NCBI GenBank assembly: GCA_023422115.1
Contig: JAEZSA010000009.1
Location: 1-7,432, forward strand
Direction of reading: 5' to 3'
DNA: 7,432 nt
Source: Bacillota bacterium
GTDB taxonomy: Bacteria > Bacillota_I > Bacilli_A > ML615J-28 > CAG-698
In this document: positions 1-5,486 of the stretch, in pieces
How the letters are laid out: each line of letters opens with the position of its first letter
How positions within the stretch are numbered: position 1 is the stretch's first letter
The notes under the pieces: model-generated
Database searches by the model: none
Told to the model about the DNA's origin: nothing
Seen by the model: the letters and a program-made list of their open reading frames with translations, nothing else
Program-made: the position numbers and the translations under genes

Positions 1-29
1 AACAGGAACTAATCCACAGTACATTATGA

Positions 30-49
30 TTTTACCATAAATGGTAAAA
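30..49. promoter_or_regulatory. 20-bp perfect palindrome, possible operator
   Basis: Two 9-base arms, TTTTACCAT and ATGGTAAAA, are separated by AA. The dyad is perfect and lies about 85 bp upstream of the acetyltransferase start. There is no U-run suited to a + strand terminator. The two-base centre favours a dimeric-protein site over an RNA hairpin, though a cruciform or the tail of an upstream gene is possible. I do not recognise the half-site as that of a named regulator. Nothing recognisable is visible at 1-29. Confidence 0.45.
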
Positions 50-91
50 TACTCAAAATATTAGAAAGGAAAGGAGTTATAATATAACAAC

Positions 92-120
92 TTAAGAACT
101 AATATCTTATGTTTTATATT
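92..120 (+). promoter_or_regulatory. weak candidate promoter for the acetyltransferase unit
   Basis: TTAAGA (92-97) and TATATT (115-120) are 17 bp apart. Transcription would start near 127, leaving only about 7 bases before the ATG at 134. A better -10 match, TATAAT at 78-83, has no convincing -35 partner at 16-18 bp. Neither choice gives the gene a Shine-Dalgarno sequence near its ATG. Confidence 0.25.
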
Positions 121-133
121 ATACAAGATTAAA

Positions 134-607
134 ATGAATGTAAATAAAAACGAATTGACATTAACTTTAGCAAACATTGAAGACGTGAAAGAGATTGTTC
201 GAATATCTAAACTTTCTTTTCATAGTGATATCTTGGTAGGTGGGGAAGAATTAGATGGACCTCCCGATTATGATTCTATTTCTTGGCATGAACAAATGCA
301 AAAGGCTGGGAAGTTGTATTCTTATTGGCTTGATGATACCATCATTGGAGCAGCCATTTTATGGATTTCTGAAAGAAGAATTTATATTGGACGAATTTTT
401 ATAGATCCTCTTTATTTCCATAGACATTTAGGAATAAAACTAATGGAACTGATTGAAGAATTATTACCCAATGCGATATATAAACTTGACACTCCAGTTT
501 GGAATGTTAGAACAAACCAGTTTTACAAGAAATGTGGTTATAAAGAAATAAAAATAGATAAGGATACAGTTACTTATCAAAAAGACTGTACCAATCAATT
601 AGATTAA
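134..607 (+). CDS. GNAT-family N-acetyltransferase
   Basis: This 157-aa protein has the single-domain length and order of the GNAT fold, which moves an acetyl group from acetyl-CoA to an amine. It is soluble and predicted cytoplasmic, with no signal or membrane segment. An N-terminal strand and helix (8-30) are followed by a variable substrate-side region (31-60), central strands (62-90), the CoA-loop motif A (87-110, R97-H-L-G100-I-K102) and the motif B-like end N128-x-FYKKCGYKE. The CoA loop is degenerate: the usual final Gly/Ala of R/QxxGxG/A is lysine. The substrate cannot be read from sequence. The ATG at 134 is the only normal start in frame, because a stop lies at 80-82. No Shine-Dalgarno sequence sits in front of it, which suggests a leaderless or AT-rich initiation site. 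The next gene starts 11 bases downstream, so the two are very likely cotranscribed. Confidence 0.85.
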   Translation: MNVNKNELTLTLANIEDVKEIVRISKLSFHSDILVGGEELDGPPDYDSISWHEQMQKAGKLYSYWLDDTIIGAAILWISERRIYIGRIFIDPLYFHRHLGIKLMELIEELLPNAIYKLDTPVWNVRTNQFYKKCGYKEIKIDKDTVTYQKDCTNQLD

Positions 608-618
608 GGGAGTATAAT

Positions 619-1071
619 ATGGTACATTTAGCTTATTGTGATGATAAATCAAAAGAATTATCTAAGATTTTAACTGGTGAAAAAACAATGATTATTCGGG
701 GAGCCTCAGGAAGAAAAATACCCCATAGTAGAGTATTTAAAGATGAGATTATTTATTTTATGGAAAAAGGAACAAAAAAAATAACGGCGAAAGCCATTAT
801 CACAAATGTTCTAAATTATGTGAAATTATCCGATGAACAAATTATAGGAATTATAGAGAACAATAATGATAAACTAATCTTAACAGATAAACAAAAAGAA
901 AGATGGCATAAAACATGTTTATGCTTAGTGGAGTTTAGTCATGTTGAAGAAATAGACCCATTAGAATTTGATCATCAAAGTAATATGGATGATTGGTTAA
1001 TCATCAACAAGATAGAAGATGTTGTGGTAGGAACGAGTATCCCTTATAATTATCAAAATTCAAAATTCTAA
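619..1071 (+). CDS. ASCH/PUA-like domain protein of unknown function
   Basis: This is a 150-aa soluble protein. The segment KTMIIRGASGRK (residues 22-33), the following EIIYFME strand (43-49), the AKAIITNV strand (58-65), the basic RW stretch near 95-96 and the MDDW motif (123-126) match a family of short bacterial proteins that I recognise as ASCH/PUA-like. Domains of this superfamily usually bind RNA or modified nucleotides, but no function is established for this branch that I know of. The length looks complete. The Shine-Dalgarno AAGGGAG (606-612) overlaps the stop codon of the acetyltransferase and sits 6 bases before the ATG, so translation is probably coupled. The gene ends 16 bases before a strong bidirectional terminator. 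Family placement is from memory of related sequences, and the superfamily label is less certain than the reading frame. Confidence 0.75.
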   Translation: MVHLAYCDDKSKELSKILTGEKTMIIRGASGRKIPHSRVFKDEIIYFMEKGTKKITAKAIITNVLNYVKLSDEQIIGIIENNNDKLILTDKQKERWHKTCLCLVEFSHVEEIDPLEFDHQSNMDDWLIINKIEDVVVGTSIPYNYQNSKF

Positions 1072-1087
1072 TATTTTTGATTCAATA

Positions 1088-1118
1088 AAAAAGTGAAGCG
1101 CTAATTGCTTCACTTTTT
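1088..1118. terminator. bidirectional intrinsic terminator between convergent genes
   Basis: A 12-bp perfect stem, AAAAAGTGAAGC (1088-1099) with GCTTCACTTTTT (1107-1118), closes a 7-base loop. The A-run on one arm and T-run on the other let it serve both directions: the + strand acetyltransferase unit and the minus-strand PAP2 operon. The stop codon of the PAP2 gene (1110-1112) lies inside the stem. Confidence 0.88.
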
Positions 1119-2000
1119 AAATAAACTATTTTTAAATAATATAGGATAAAGACCTAAAGTCACGAAAGAAACTAGGAAGTAACGTAACATATCAAGTAGA
1201 ATAAATCCTTCTGGGAAAACCATATCAAGACCAAACTGAGTAATCATGACACAAATGATCGCTCCGAATAATCGAAGTAGTTTTTTCCCTAATGGAGCTT
1301 GACAGTTAAAGTCATTTGCTTTTCTTTCCCAAATACTACCAGCAACAAAACCAGCAAACATAGCATAACTGGTATAAAAATCACGATATATTTTAATATC
1401 AACAAAATCTTTTCTCCAAAAGATAAAGACAAAAGGTAAGAAAACAACGAAAGTGATTAGATAAAGAAAAGCTTGTTTTTTTGGATCATCTTCAAATTTC
1501 CGATGCAAATAGTTTCCTAAAAAAGCAATGCTGATTCCAAAGATCCAACCAAAAAGAACATCTTTTGGATAGTGAACACCTAAACCAACTCGAGAAAGAC
1601 CGATTAAGAAAATTACAATTCCAACAACCCAGAAAAGCCATTTCTTTTTAAATTGTAAAGCAAGGGAAGTGTAAGTAACAGAAGAGTTTTGTGTATGACC
1701 ACTTGGAAAAGAATACCCTGTTGCTGTTTCCACTCTTACTGGTTCATAACTAGTGTCATAAACAAAGGGACGTTCGTACTTTACAACACCTTTAATGGAT
1801 CCATTAAAGGATAGAGAAGTGAAAATAGAGTAAGCAATTCTTTGCCCTGCTCTCTTATCAAAGATGAAATAAACAATCGCAAGAACAACGATAAAAACAT
1901 ATTGTTCTCCTAAAATAGTAATTACTTGTAAAAGTCCATCAATAAATGGGGTTGATAATTCACGCAACGCCTTAATGATGGAAATTTCAAAATCCTTCAT
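1110..2000 (-). CDS. PAP2-superfamily membrane phosphatase
   Basis: This 296-aa integral membrane protein carries all three signatures of the PAP2 acid phosphatase superfamily: KxxxxxxRP at K70-R77-P78, PSGH at 99-102, and SRxxxxxHxxxD at S136-R137-H143-D147. H143 is the expected nucleophile, H102 the acid/base and D147 its partner, so the protein should be active. Members remove phosphate from lipid phosphates such as phosphatidic acid or undecaprenyl pyrophosphate, or from related substrates, on the outer face of the membrane. The exact substrate is not readable here. The segment after the active site is longer than in minimal PAP2 enzymes, adding about four hydrophobic helices (roughly 176-195, 208-223, 238-258 and 265-290). 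AGGAGG (complement of 2007-2012) lies 6 bases before the ATG. The gene is 40 bp downstream of the regulator gene with no terminator between, so the two form an operon. Its TGA stop is embedded in the terminator stem. Confidence 0.9.
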   Translation of the reverse strand: MKDFEISIIKALRELSTPFIDGLLQVITILGEQYVFIVVLAIVYFIFDKRAGQRIAYSIFTSLSFNGSIKGVVKYERPFVYDTSYEPVRVETATGYSFPSGHTQNSSVTYTSLALQFKKKWLFWVVGIVIFLIGLSRVGLGVHYPKDVLFGWIFGISIAFLGNYLHRKFEDDPKKQAFLYLITFVVFLPFVFIFWRKDFVDIKIYRDFYTSYAMFAGFVAGSIWERKANDFNCQAPLGKKLLRLFGAIICVMITQFGLDMVFPEGFILLDMLRYFLVSFVTLGLYPILFKNSLFKK

Positions 2001-2040
2001 GTGAATCCTCCTAGATAATTGTTTTATGGATATTACTTAT

Positions 2041-2634
2041 TTACTTTTTACTATCTTTTATTTTACGAGGGATAAACCATAATATTGTTAGTATTTGCAA
2101 TGGAATGATGGCAATGAAAAGGAGCCATAATTGATCATAATCAATTGAAAGGTAAATGGATAAGGGAATCGACCAAGATAATAAGGAAATCGCAAAGAAT
2201 AAAATCCATTTATTACCCCACAACTTTGTAAAGACAATGAGATCGATTAATGAAAAAGGAATTGCATAAATAAAAGTTAACCAAGCTCGAGTAATACTTG
2301 GAGCAAAAATACCAAGTAGAGCATAGATAGCAGTTGCAACAGCCCAAACACCTGTAAAAGACATTAACGTAATAATTAAATGATTTTTATGGGTAGGAGA
2401 TTTTATTTTTGTTTTTGGATCAGCTAATAAATCTTGAACTGTTATTTGATATAACTCAGCAATATTACTTAAAATTACCAAATCAGGAATACTTTCTTGC
2501 CTTTCCCATTTTGAAATTGATTTATCAGAGTAATTCAGTTTTTCTGCGAGTTGAATTTGAGTCAAGTTATGAGCTTTTCGATATTTTATTAAATTGTTAG
2601 CAACATTTTCTTTTATTTTATCTTCTGTCATCAT
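2041..2634 (-). CDS. XRE-family transcription regulator with C-terminal membrane segments
   Basis: The protein has 197 aa. Residues 8-70 form a typical Xre/Cro-type helix-turn-helix domain: the LTQIQLAEKLNYSDKSISKW stretch (24-43) holds the two DNA-binding helices, followed by the usual E-x-x-x-IPDL and a closing LY-x-I-T-V-x-DLL. A short basic linker (73-85) leads to about four hydrophobic helices (roughly 86-110, 117-136, 143-163 and 168-188) and a lysine-rich end. This architecture, a DNA-binding head on a membrane tail, is common in Bacillota. It suggests a regulator that responds to the membrane, perhaps acting on its own promoter and on its partner PAP2 gene; that role is inference. Two ATG codons in tandem open the frame. 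I take the first because the promoter predicts transcription starting at or within a base or two of it. No Shine-Dalgarno sequence is present. Confidence 0.88.
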   Translation of the reverse strand: MMTEDKIKENVANNLIKYRKAHNLTQIQLAEKLNYSDKSISKWERQESIPDLVILSNIAELYQITVQDLLADPKTKIKSPTHKNHLIITLMSFTGVWAVATAIYALLGIFAPSITRAWLTFIYAIPFSLIDLIVFTKLWGNKWILFFAISLLSWSIPLSIYLSIDYDQLWLLFIAIIPLQILTILWFIPRKIKDSKK

Positions 2635-2640
2635 GAACGT

Positions 2641-2669
2641 ATTATAGCACTTTTTTTTTAATTAAGCAA
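2641..2669 (-). promoter_or_regulatory. promoter of the regulator-PAP2 operon, giving a leaderless mRNA
   Basis: On the minus strand TTGCTT (complement of 2664-2669) and TATAAT (complement of 2641-2646) are 17 bp apart, and a TGC before the -10 makes it an extended -10. Only six bases separate the -10 from the ATG. A start 7 bases downstream would place the first transcribed base at the A of the ATG (2634). Confidence 0.75.
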
Positions 2670-2688
2670 TTATGAAAAATTCTTAATT
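2660..2688. repeat. inverted repeat AATTAAG-N15-CTTAATT over the regulator -35
   Basis: Seven-base arms at 2660-2666 and 2682-2688 are separated by 15 bases. The left arm overlaps the -35 box of the regulator promoter (2664-2669). The arms are AT-rich, so chance is a real possibility, but the position is where an autoregulatory operator would be expected. Confidence 0.35.
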
Positions 2689-2693
2689 CTCTT

Positions 2694-2726
2694 ATTAGTA
2701 GAGTAACGAAAATGGATTCTACTAAT
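2694..2726. repeat. inverted repeat ATTAGTAGA-N15-TCTACTAAT
   Basis: Perfect nine-base arms lie at 2694-2702 and 2718-2726, with the same 15-base spacer as the neighbouring repeat at 2660-2688. The centres of the two repeats are 36 bp apart. There is no U-run on either strand, so it is not a terminator. It sits between the divergent regulator and degV genes and could bind a regulator of either. Confidence 0.5.
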
Positions 2727-2753
2727 TGAAATTCATAATTATAGAAATCTTTA

Positions 2754-2776
2754 TTTCAAGTAGATAGGTCTTGAAA
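2754..2776. promoter_or_regulatory. dyad TTTCAAG-N9-CTTGAAA upstream of degV
   Basis: Perfect seven-base arms (2754-2760 and 2770-2776) flank the place where the -35 box of the degV promoter should lie, about 11 bp upstream of a TATAAT. This is a typical position for an operator. I cannot assign a regulator: the TCAAG/CTTGA half-site is not a form I can name with confidence. Confidence 0.4.
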
Positions 2777-2787
2777 AATCATTATTA

Positions 2788-2793
2788 TATAAT
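2788..2793 (+). promoter_or_regulatory. -10 element of the likely degV promoter
   Basis: TATAAT is a full consensus -10, which would start transcription near 2800, some 35 bases before the degV ATG. The hexamer at the proper distance upstream (2765-2770, TAGGTC) is a poor -35. TTGAAA at 2771-2776 is too close (11 bp) to serve. A promoter with a good -10 and a poor -35 often depends on a regulator. Confidence 0.45.
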
Positions 2794-2834
2794 TAAGGTG
2801 TAAAAAAACGGATTATTGTTTAGGAGGATTTTAT

Positions 2835-3725
2835 ATGCAAAAATTCAAAATTGTAACTGATTCATGTATTGATTTAACTGGTGAAATGGCACAAACCTTA
2901 GATTTAGTGGTGTTACCATTGAGTGTGCAAATTGATGGAATATCCTATCAGAATTACCTTGATGAAAGAGAAATAACATTTAAGAATTTCTATCAAATGT
3001 TAAGAGAACATAAAGTGCCCAAAACATCACAAATTAATCCAGAACACTATATGGTAGCTTTGGATCCACTCCTTGAAGAGGGTTATGATATTTTACTAGT
3101 TACTTTTTCTTCAGCGTTATCGGGAACCTATCAGTCTTCTCTGATTGCGAAAAGCGATTTATTAGAAAAATATCCAAATCGAAAAATACTAATCATCGAT
3201 TCTTTATGTGCTTCTATGGGACAAGGTTTACTAATAAAGTATCTTGCTGATATGAAAAAGCAAAATGCAAGTTTGGAAGAACTTGCGTTGTGGGCAGAAA
3301 AAAGCAAACAAAAATTATGTCATTTGTTTACTGTAGGTGATTTAAATTATCTTCGTCGTGGCGGTAGATTATCCTTTGCAAAGGCATTCTTAGGAACACT
3401 GCTTAAAATTAAACCAATGTTACATGTCGATATGGGAGGTAGATTAGTGCAAACAGGTGCTGTCCGAGGGCGTCGCCAAGTATTAAATAAAATGGTTGAA
3501 CGAATGGAACAAACCATTGAAAAGCCTGAAACTCAAGAGATATTTATTTCACATGGAGATTGTTTAGATGATGTTATTTATGTAATAGATCGAATTAACG
3601 AAAAAATGAAAGTAAAAAACATTATGTTTAATTATGTAGGACCTGTCATTGGCAGTCACTCGGGGGTTGACACATTAGCCATCTTTTATTTGGGAAATGA
3701 TCGATTTACTCCTTATAGTAAATAA
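2835..3725 (+). CDS. DegV family fatty-acid-binding protein (FakB-like)
   Basis: This 296-aa cytosolic protein is full length for the DegV family. Known members bind a long-chain fatty acid; those called FakB present it to the kinase FakA for phosphorylation and entry into phospholipid synthesis. The landmarks are all there: TDS at 8-10, the TSQ loop (64-66), FSSALSGTY (91-99), IIDS (120-123) with following glycines, LRRGGRL (173-179), the ISHGD loop (238-242) and the closing GPVIGSHSG (269-277). No FakA gene lies in the window, so whether it acts as FakB is inference. AGGAGG (2822-2827) is 7 bases from the ATG, which fixes the start. It is monocistronic as far as visible, with its own promoter region and a terminator directly behind it. 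Its neighbour across the divergent region is a membrane-tailed regulator plus a PAP2 phosphatase, so a loose lipid theme exists here. Confidence 0.92.
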   Translation: MQKFKIVTDSCIDLTGEMAQTLDLVVLPLSVQIDGISYQNYLDEREITFKNFYQMLREHKVPKTSQINPEHYMVALDPLLEEGYDILLVTFSSALSGTYQSSLIAKSDLLEKYPNRKILIIDSLCASMGQGLLIKYLADMKKQNASLEELALWAEKSKQKLCHLFTVGDLNYLRRGGRLSFAKAFLGTLLKIKPMLHVDMGGRLVQTGAVRGRRQVLNKMVERMEQTIEKPETQEIFISHGDCLDDVIYVIDRINEKMKVKNIMFNYVGPVIGSHSGVDTLAIFYLGNDRFTPYSK

Positions 3726-3727
3726 AT

Positions 3728-3796
3728 AAAGTGACTTTGTGCTTGAAGAACACAAAGTACTCTTTTGAGTACTTTATGCTCTTTGGCACTTTTTTT
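3728..3796 (+). terminator. branched intrinsic terminator after degV with competing hairpins
   Basis: An outer stem AAAGTG (3728-3733) with CACTTT (3787-3792) is followed by a T-run to 3796. Inside it lie two hairpins that cannot both be complete: ACTTTGTG (3734-3741) with CACAAAGT (3751-3758), and AAAGTACTC (3754-3762) with GAGTACTTT (3767-3775) around TTTT. They share 3754-3758. The whole is placed to end degV transcripts. Confidence 0.65.
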
Positions 3797-3798
3797 AC

Positions 3799-3827
3799 TT
3801 TTCAAACATTTCAATTTGTGATAGAAT
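3799..3827 (+). promoter_or_regulatory. candidate promoter of the GH20 gene
   Basis: TAGAAT (3822-3827) preceded by TGA makes an extended -10. TTTTCA (3799-3804), 17 bp upstream, matches four of six -35 bases. Transcription would begin near 3834, just before the Shine-Dalgarno sequence. It lies directly after the degV terminator, which supports independent transcription. Confidence 0.4.
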
Positions 3828-3836
3828 GAAAGCAAT

Positions 3837-3842
3837 AAGGAG
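3837..3842 (+). promoter_or_regulatory. Shine-Dalgarno that sets the GH20 start
   Basis: AAGGAG lies 7 bases before the ATG at 3850. An in-frame ATG at 3826 lies upstream of this site, overlaps the proposed -10 and has no Shine-Dalgarno sequence, so the downstream ATG is chosen. Confidence 0.75.
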
Positions 3843-3849
3843 ATGCTCT

Positions 3850-5301
3850 ATGACAATTTCAATCATCCCTCAAGTGAATCATATTACCATCAGTGAAACT
3901 CAACGCCTTCCTTATCAAGCAAATAATGTTATATATCTATATAATACTAATCTTGAAAAAGAAGGATATAAGATTGTTACCAAGAAAGATTGCATTCTTG
4001 TAGAATATGCTACAGAAAGAGGAAAATTTTATGGGCAAAAGACACTTGAGCAATTGTTCCAAATTTACCCTCACGAAATCCCCGAGTTAATCATTCATGA
4101 TTATCCACAATATTCTTATCGTGGTTTTATGATTGATTCTTGTCGTCATTTTTTCTCTATCGAAGAGATAAAAAAACAAATCGAAGTCATGGCAACAGTA
4201 AAGATGAATACTTTCCACTGGCATTTATCAGATGACCAAGGTTGGAGAGTAGAAATAAAGAAATATCCAAAGCTAATGGAACAGGGATCAAAACGAAAAC
4301 AAACTCGTGGAGATGGTAAAGAAGTATCAGGTTATTATACAAAAGAACAAATAAAAGAAATTATTGCTTTTTGTCAGGAAAGATATATTGATGTTATCCC
4401 AGAGTTAGACATGCCAGGTCATTTTACTGCAGCTTGTAGTTGTTACCCAGAATTATTATGTACCAAAGAAAAAATCAGTGTGGCGGAACATTTTGGAATA
4501 CTTCCCAATATCGCATGTGCAGGACGTGAATTTACCTATCAGTTTTGCTGTGATGTTCTGGATGAAATAGGTGAATTGTTTCCTTATAACATAATTCATA
4601 TCGGTGGGGATGAAGCTTTAAAATTAAACTGGTTGACATGTCCTGATTGTCGAGAAAAGATGAAAAAAGAAAATCTAAAGACACCAGAAGAACTAGAAAC
4701 ATACTTTTTAAATAGAATTACTCAATATTTAAGCACTAAAGGAAAAAAAGTGATTTGTTGGAACGATGGAATGACTTGTGATAATATCGATCATAGGATT
4801 ATCATGCAATATTGGAAAGACAATAAAGAACATACTTCATTAGCAATTACTCAAGCAGCTAATGGTCGTAAAGTTATTATTAGTCCATTTTCAAACTACT
4901 ATTTAGACTACAATTATGGAATTACCCCATTGAAAAAAACGTATACTTATCATCATCCATTGAAAAATGATTCTGTAATCGGAGTAGAAGCTCCTATTTG
5001 GACGGAGTATATTGATTCTGTTGATAAATTAGAACAACTTACATATCCAAGATTGCTAGCGGTAGCAGAAAGAGGATGGACCAATAATTTTAATTACAGT
5101 GATTTTATAAAAAGAGTAGCTTTTTTTGAAACCAAATTAAATTCTTTGAATATCAAGTTTGCTCCTTTATCTGAGGTTAATCCATTTTTGGTTAAAAGAT
5201 GGTTTTTGAAATTATCGTTTTATTTTAAAGCAATAGATAAAAATATTGTAAAATCATTACAATTATTGCGAAAATACAAAAAGGTAAAACGTTTACATTA
5301 A
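3850..5301 (+). CDS. cytosolic family 20 glycoside hydrolase (beta-N-acetylhexosaminidase)
   Basis: This 483-aa enzyme removes terminal beta-linked GlcNAc or GalNAc by the substrate-assisted mechanism of GH20. A short N-terminal alpha/beta region (1-85) resembles a trimmed GH20b domain. The TIM barrel begins at R91-G-F-M-I-D and continues with HWHLSDDQGWR (123-133), PELDMPGH (184-191), HIGGDEA (250-256) with the catalytic pair D254-E255, W304, the YLD of 351-353, W384-T-E386 and a closing AERGW (406-410). All expected active-site positions I can recognise are kept. There is no signal peptide, lipobox or anchor, so it should act inside the cell on imported sugars. Consistent with that, it is rich in cysteine, including CPDC at 264-267. 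The last 35 residues are basic and lie beyond the barrel. No sugar transporter or PTS gene adjoins it. No terminator follows within the 40 bases before the next promoter, so its transcript may run into the riboswitch region. Confidence 0.92.
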   Translation: MTISIIPQVNHITISETQRLPYQANNVIYLYNTNLEKEGYKIVTKKDCILVEYATERGKFYGQKTLEQLFQIYPHEIPELIIHDYPQYSYRGFMIDSCRHFFSIEEIKKQIEVMATVKMNTFHWHLSDDQGWRVEIKKYPKLMEQGSKRKQTRGDGKEVSGYYTKEQIKEIIAFCQERYIDVIPELDMPGHFTAACSCYPELLCTKEKISVAEHFGILPNIACAGREFTYQFCCDVLDEIGELFPYNIIHIGGDEALKLNWLTCPDCREKMKKENLKTPEELETYFLNRITQYLSTKGKKVICWNDGMTCDNIDHRIIMQYWKDNKEHTSLAITQAANGRKVIISPFSNYYLDYNYGITPLKKTYTYHHPLKNDSVIGVEAPIWTEYIDSVDKLEQLTYPRLLAVAERGWTNNFNYSDFIKRVAFFETKLNSLNIKFAPLSEVNPFLVKRWFLKLSFYFKAIDKNIVKSLQLLRKYKKVKRLH

Positions 5302-5308
5302 GAAATAC

Positions 5309-5336
5309 TTGCTTTTTATTTTATATGAGATATAAT
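5309..5336 (+). promoter_or_regulatory. promoter of the riboswitch-permease transcript
   Basis: TTGCTT (5309-5314) and TATAAT (5331-5336) are 16 bp apart, beginning 8 bases after the GH20 stop codon. Transcription would start near 5343, just ahead of the aptamer. The -35 hexamer is identical to that of the regulator promoter on the other strand. Confidence 0.8.
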
Positions 5337-5346
5337 AGTAAAAAAT

Positions 5347-5419
5347 GAGTGCCGTATAAGTTCAATAATAGGGTTTGAACGTCTCTACCTAGCTACCTTA
5401 AATTGCTGGTCTACGACTT
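5347..5419 (+). promoter_or_regulatory. purine riboswitch aptamer, guanine class
   Basis: The conserved three-way-junction core is readable. TATAA (5355-5359) is J1/2. P2 pairs GTTCAA with TTGAAC around an L2 of AATAGGG, which fits NAUANGG. The sequence GTCTCTACC (5381-5389) holds J2/3. P3 (TAGCTA/TTGCTG, one U-U mismatch) carries L3 CCTTAAA, and J3/1 is GTCTACG (5409-5415). The specificity base in J3/1, which pairs with the ligand, is C, as in guanine-sensing members; adenine sensors carry U. P1 is irregular: CG-U/A-CG next to the junction, then GAGT/ACTT separated by an unpaired GC on the 5' side. The base normally A just before the specificity C is U here. A terminator 20 bases downstream fits an OFF switch: CTTAA of the P1 3' side (5417-5421) could pair with TTGAG of the terminator, though with only 5 bp. 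Confidence 0.85.
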
Positions 5420-5439
5420 AACTGTTTTTATGAACTTTT

Positions 5440-5467
5440 GGCTTGAGAAATCCTTAAGCCTTTTATT
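5440..5467 (+). terminator. terminator 1, riboswitch expression platform
   Basis: GGCTTGAG (5440-5447) pairs with CTTAAGCC (5453-5460) around AAATC, 8 bp with one G-U pair, followed by TTTTATTT. Its place directly behind the aptamer makes it the natural output element. It lies upstream of the small ORF, so both that ORF and the permease would be controlled. Confidence 0.75.
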
Positions 5468-5486
5468 TCGGAATTTGGAGGTTATT

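Noticed and set aside
2409..2600. 63-aa frame on the + strand inside the regulator gene
   Set aside because: It is antisense to a well-supported helix-turn-helix domain and has no convincing start.
2771..2776. TTGAAA as the -35 of the degV promoter
   Set aside because: Only 11 bp separate it from TATAAT, too short for a sigma-70-type promoter. It is better read as the right arm of a dyad.
3826..3849. Alternative start adding eight residues to the GH20 protein
   Set aside because: The ATG at 3826 overlaps the proposed -10 and lacks a Shine-Dalgarno sequence, while AAGGAG fits the ATG at 3850.
5403..5486. Upstream in-frame ATG that would lengthen the 45-codon ORF to 73 residues
   Set aside because: It begins inside P3 of the riboswitch aptamer, has no Shine-Dalgarno sequence and would run through terminator 1. 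The ATG at 5487 has GGAGG at the right distance.
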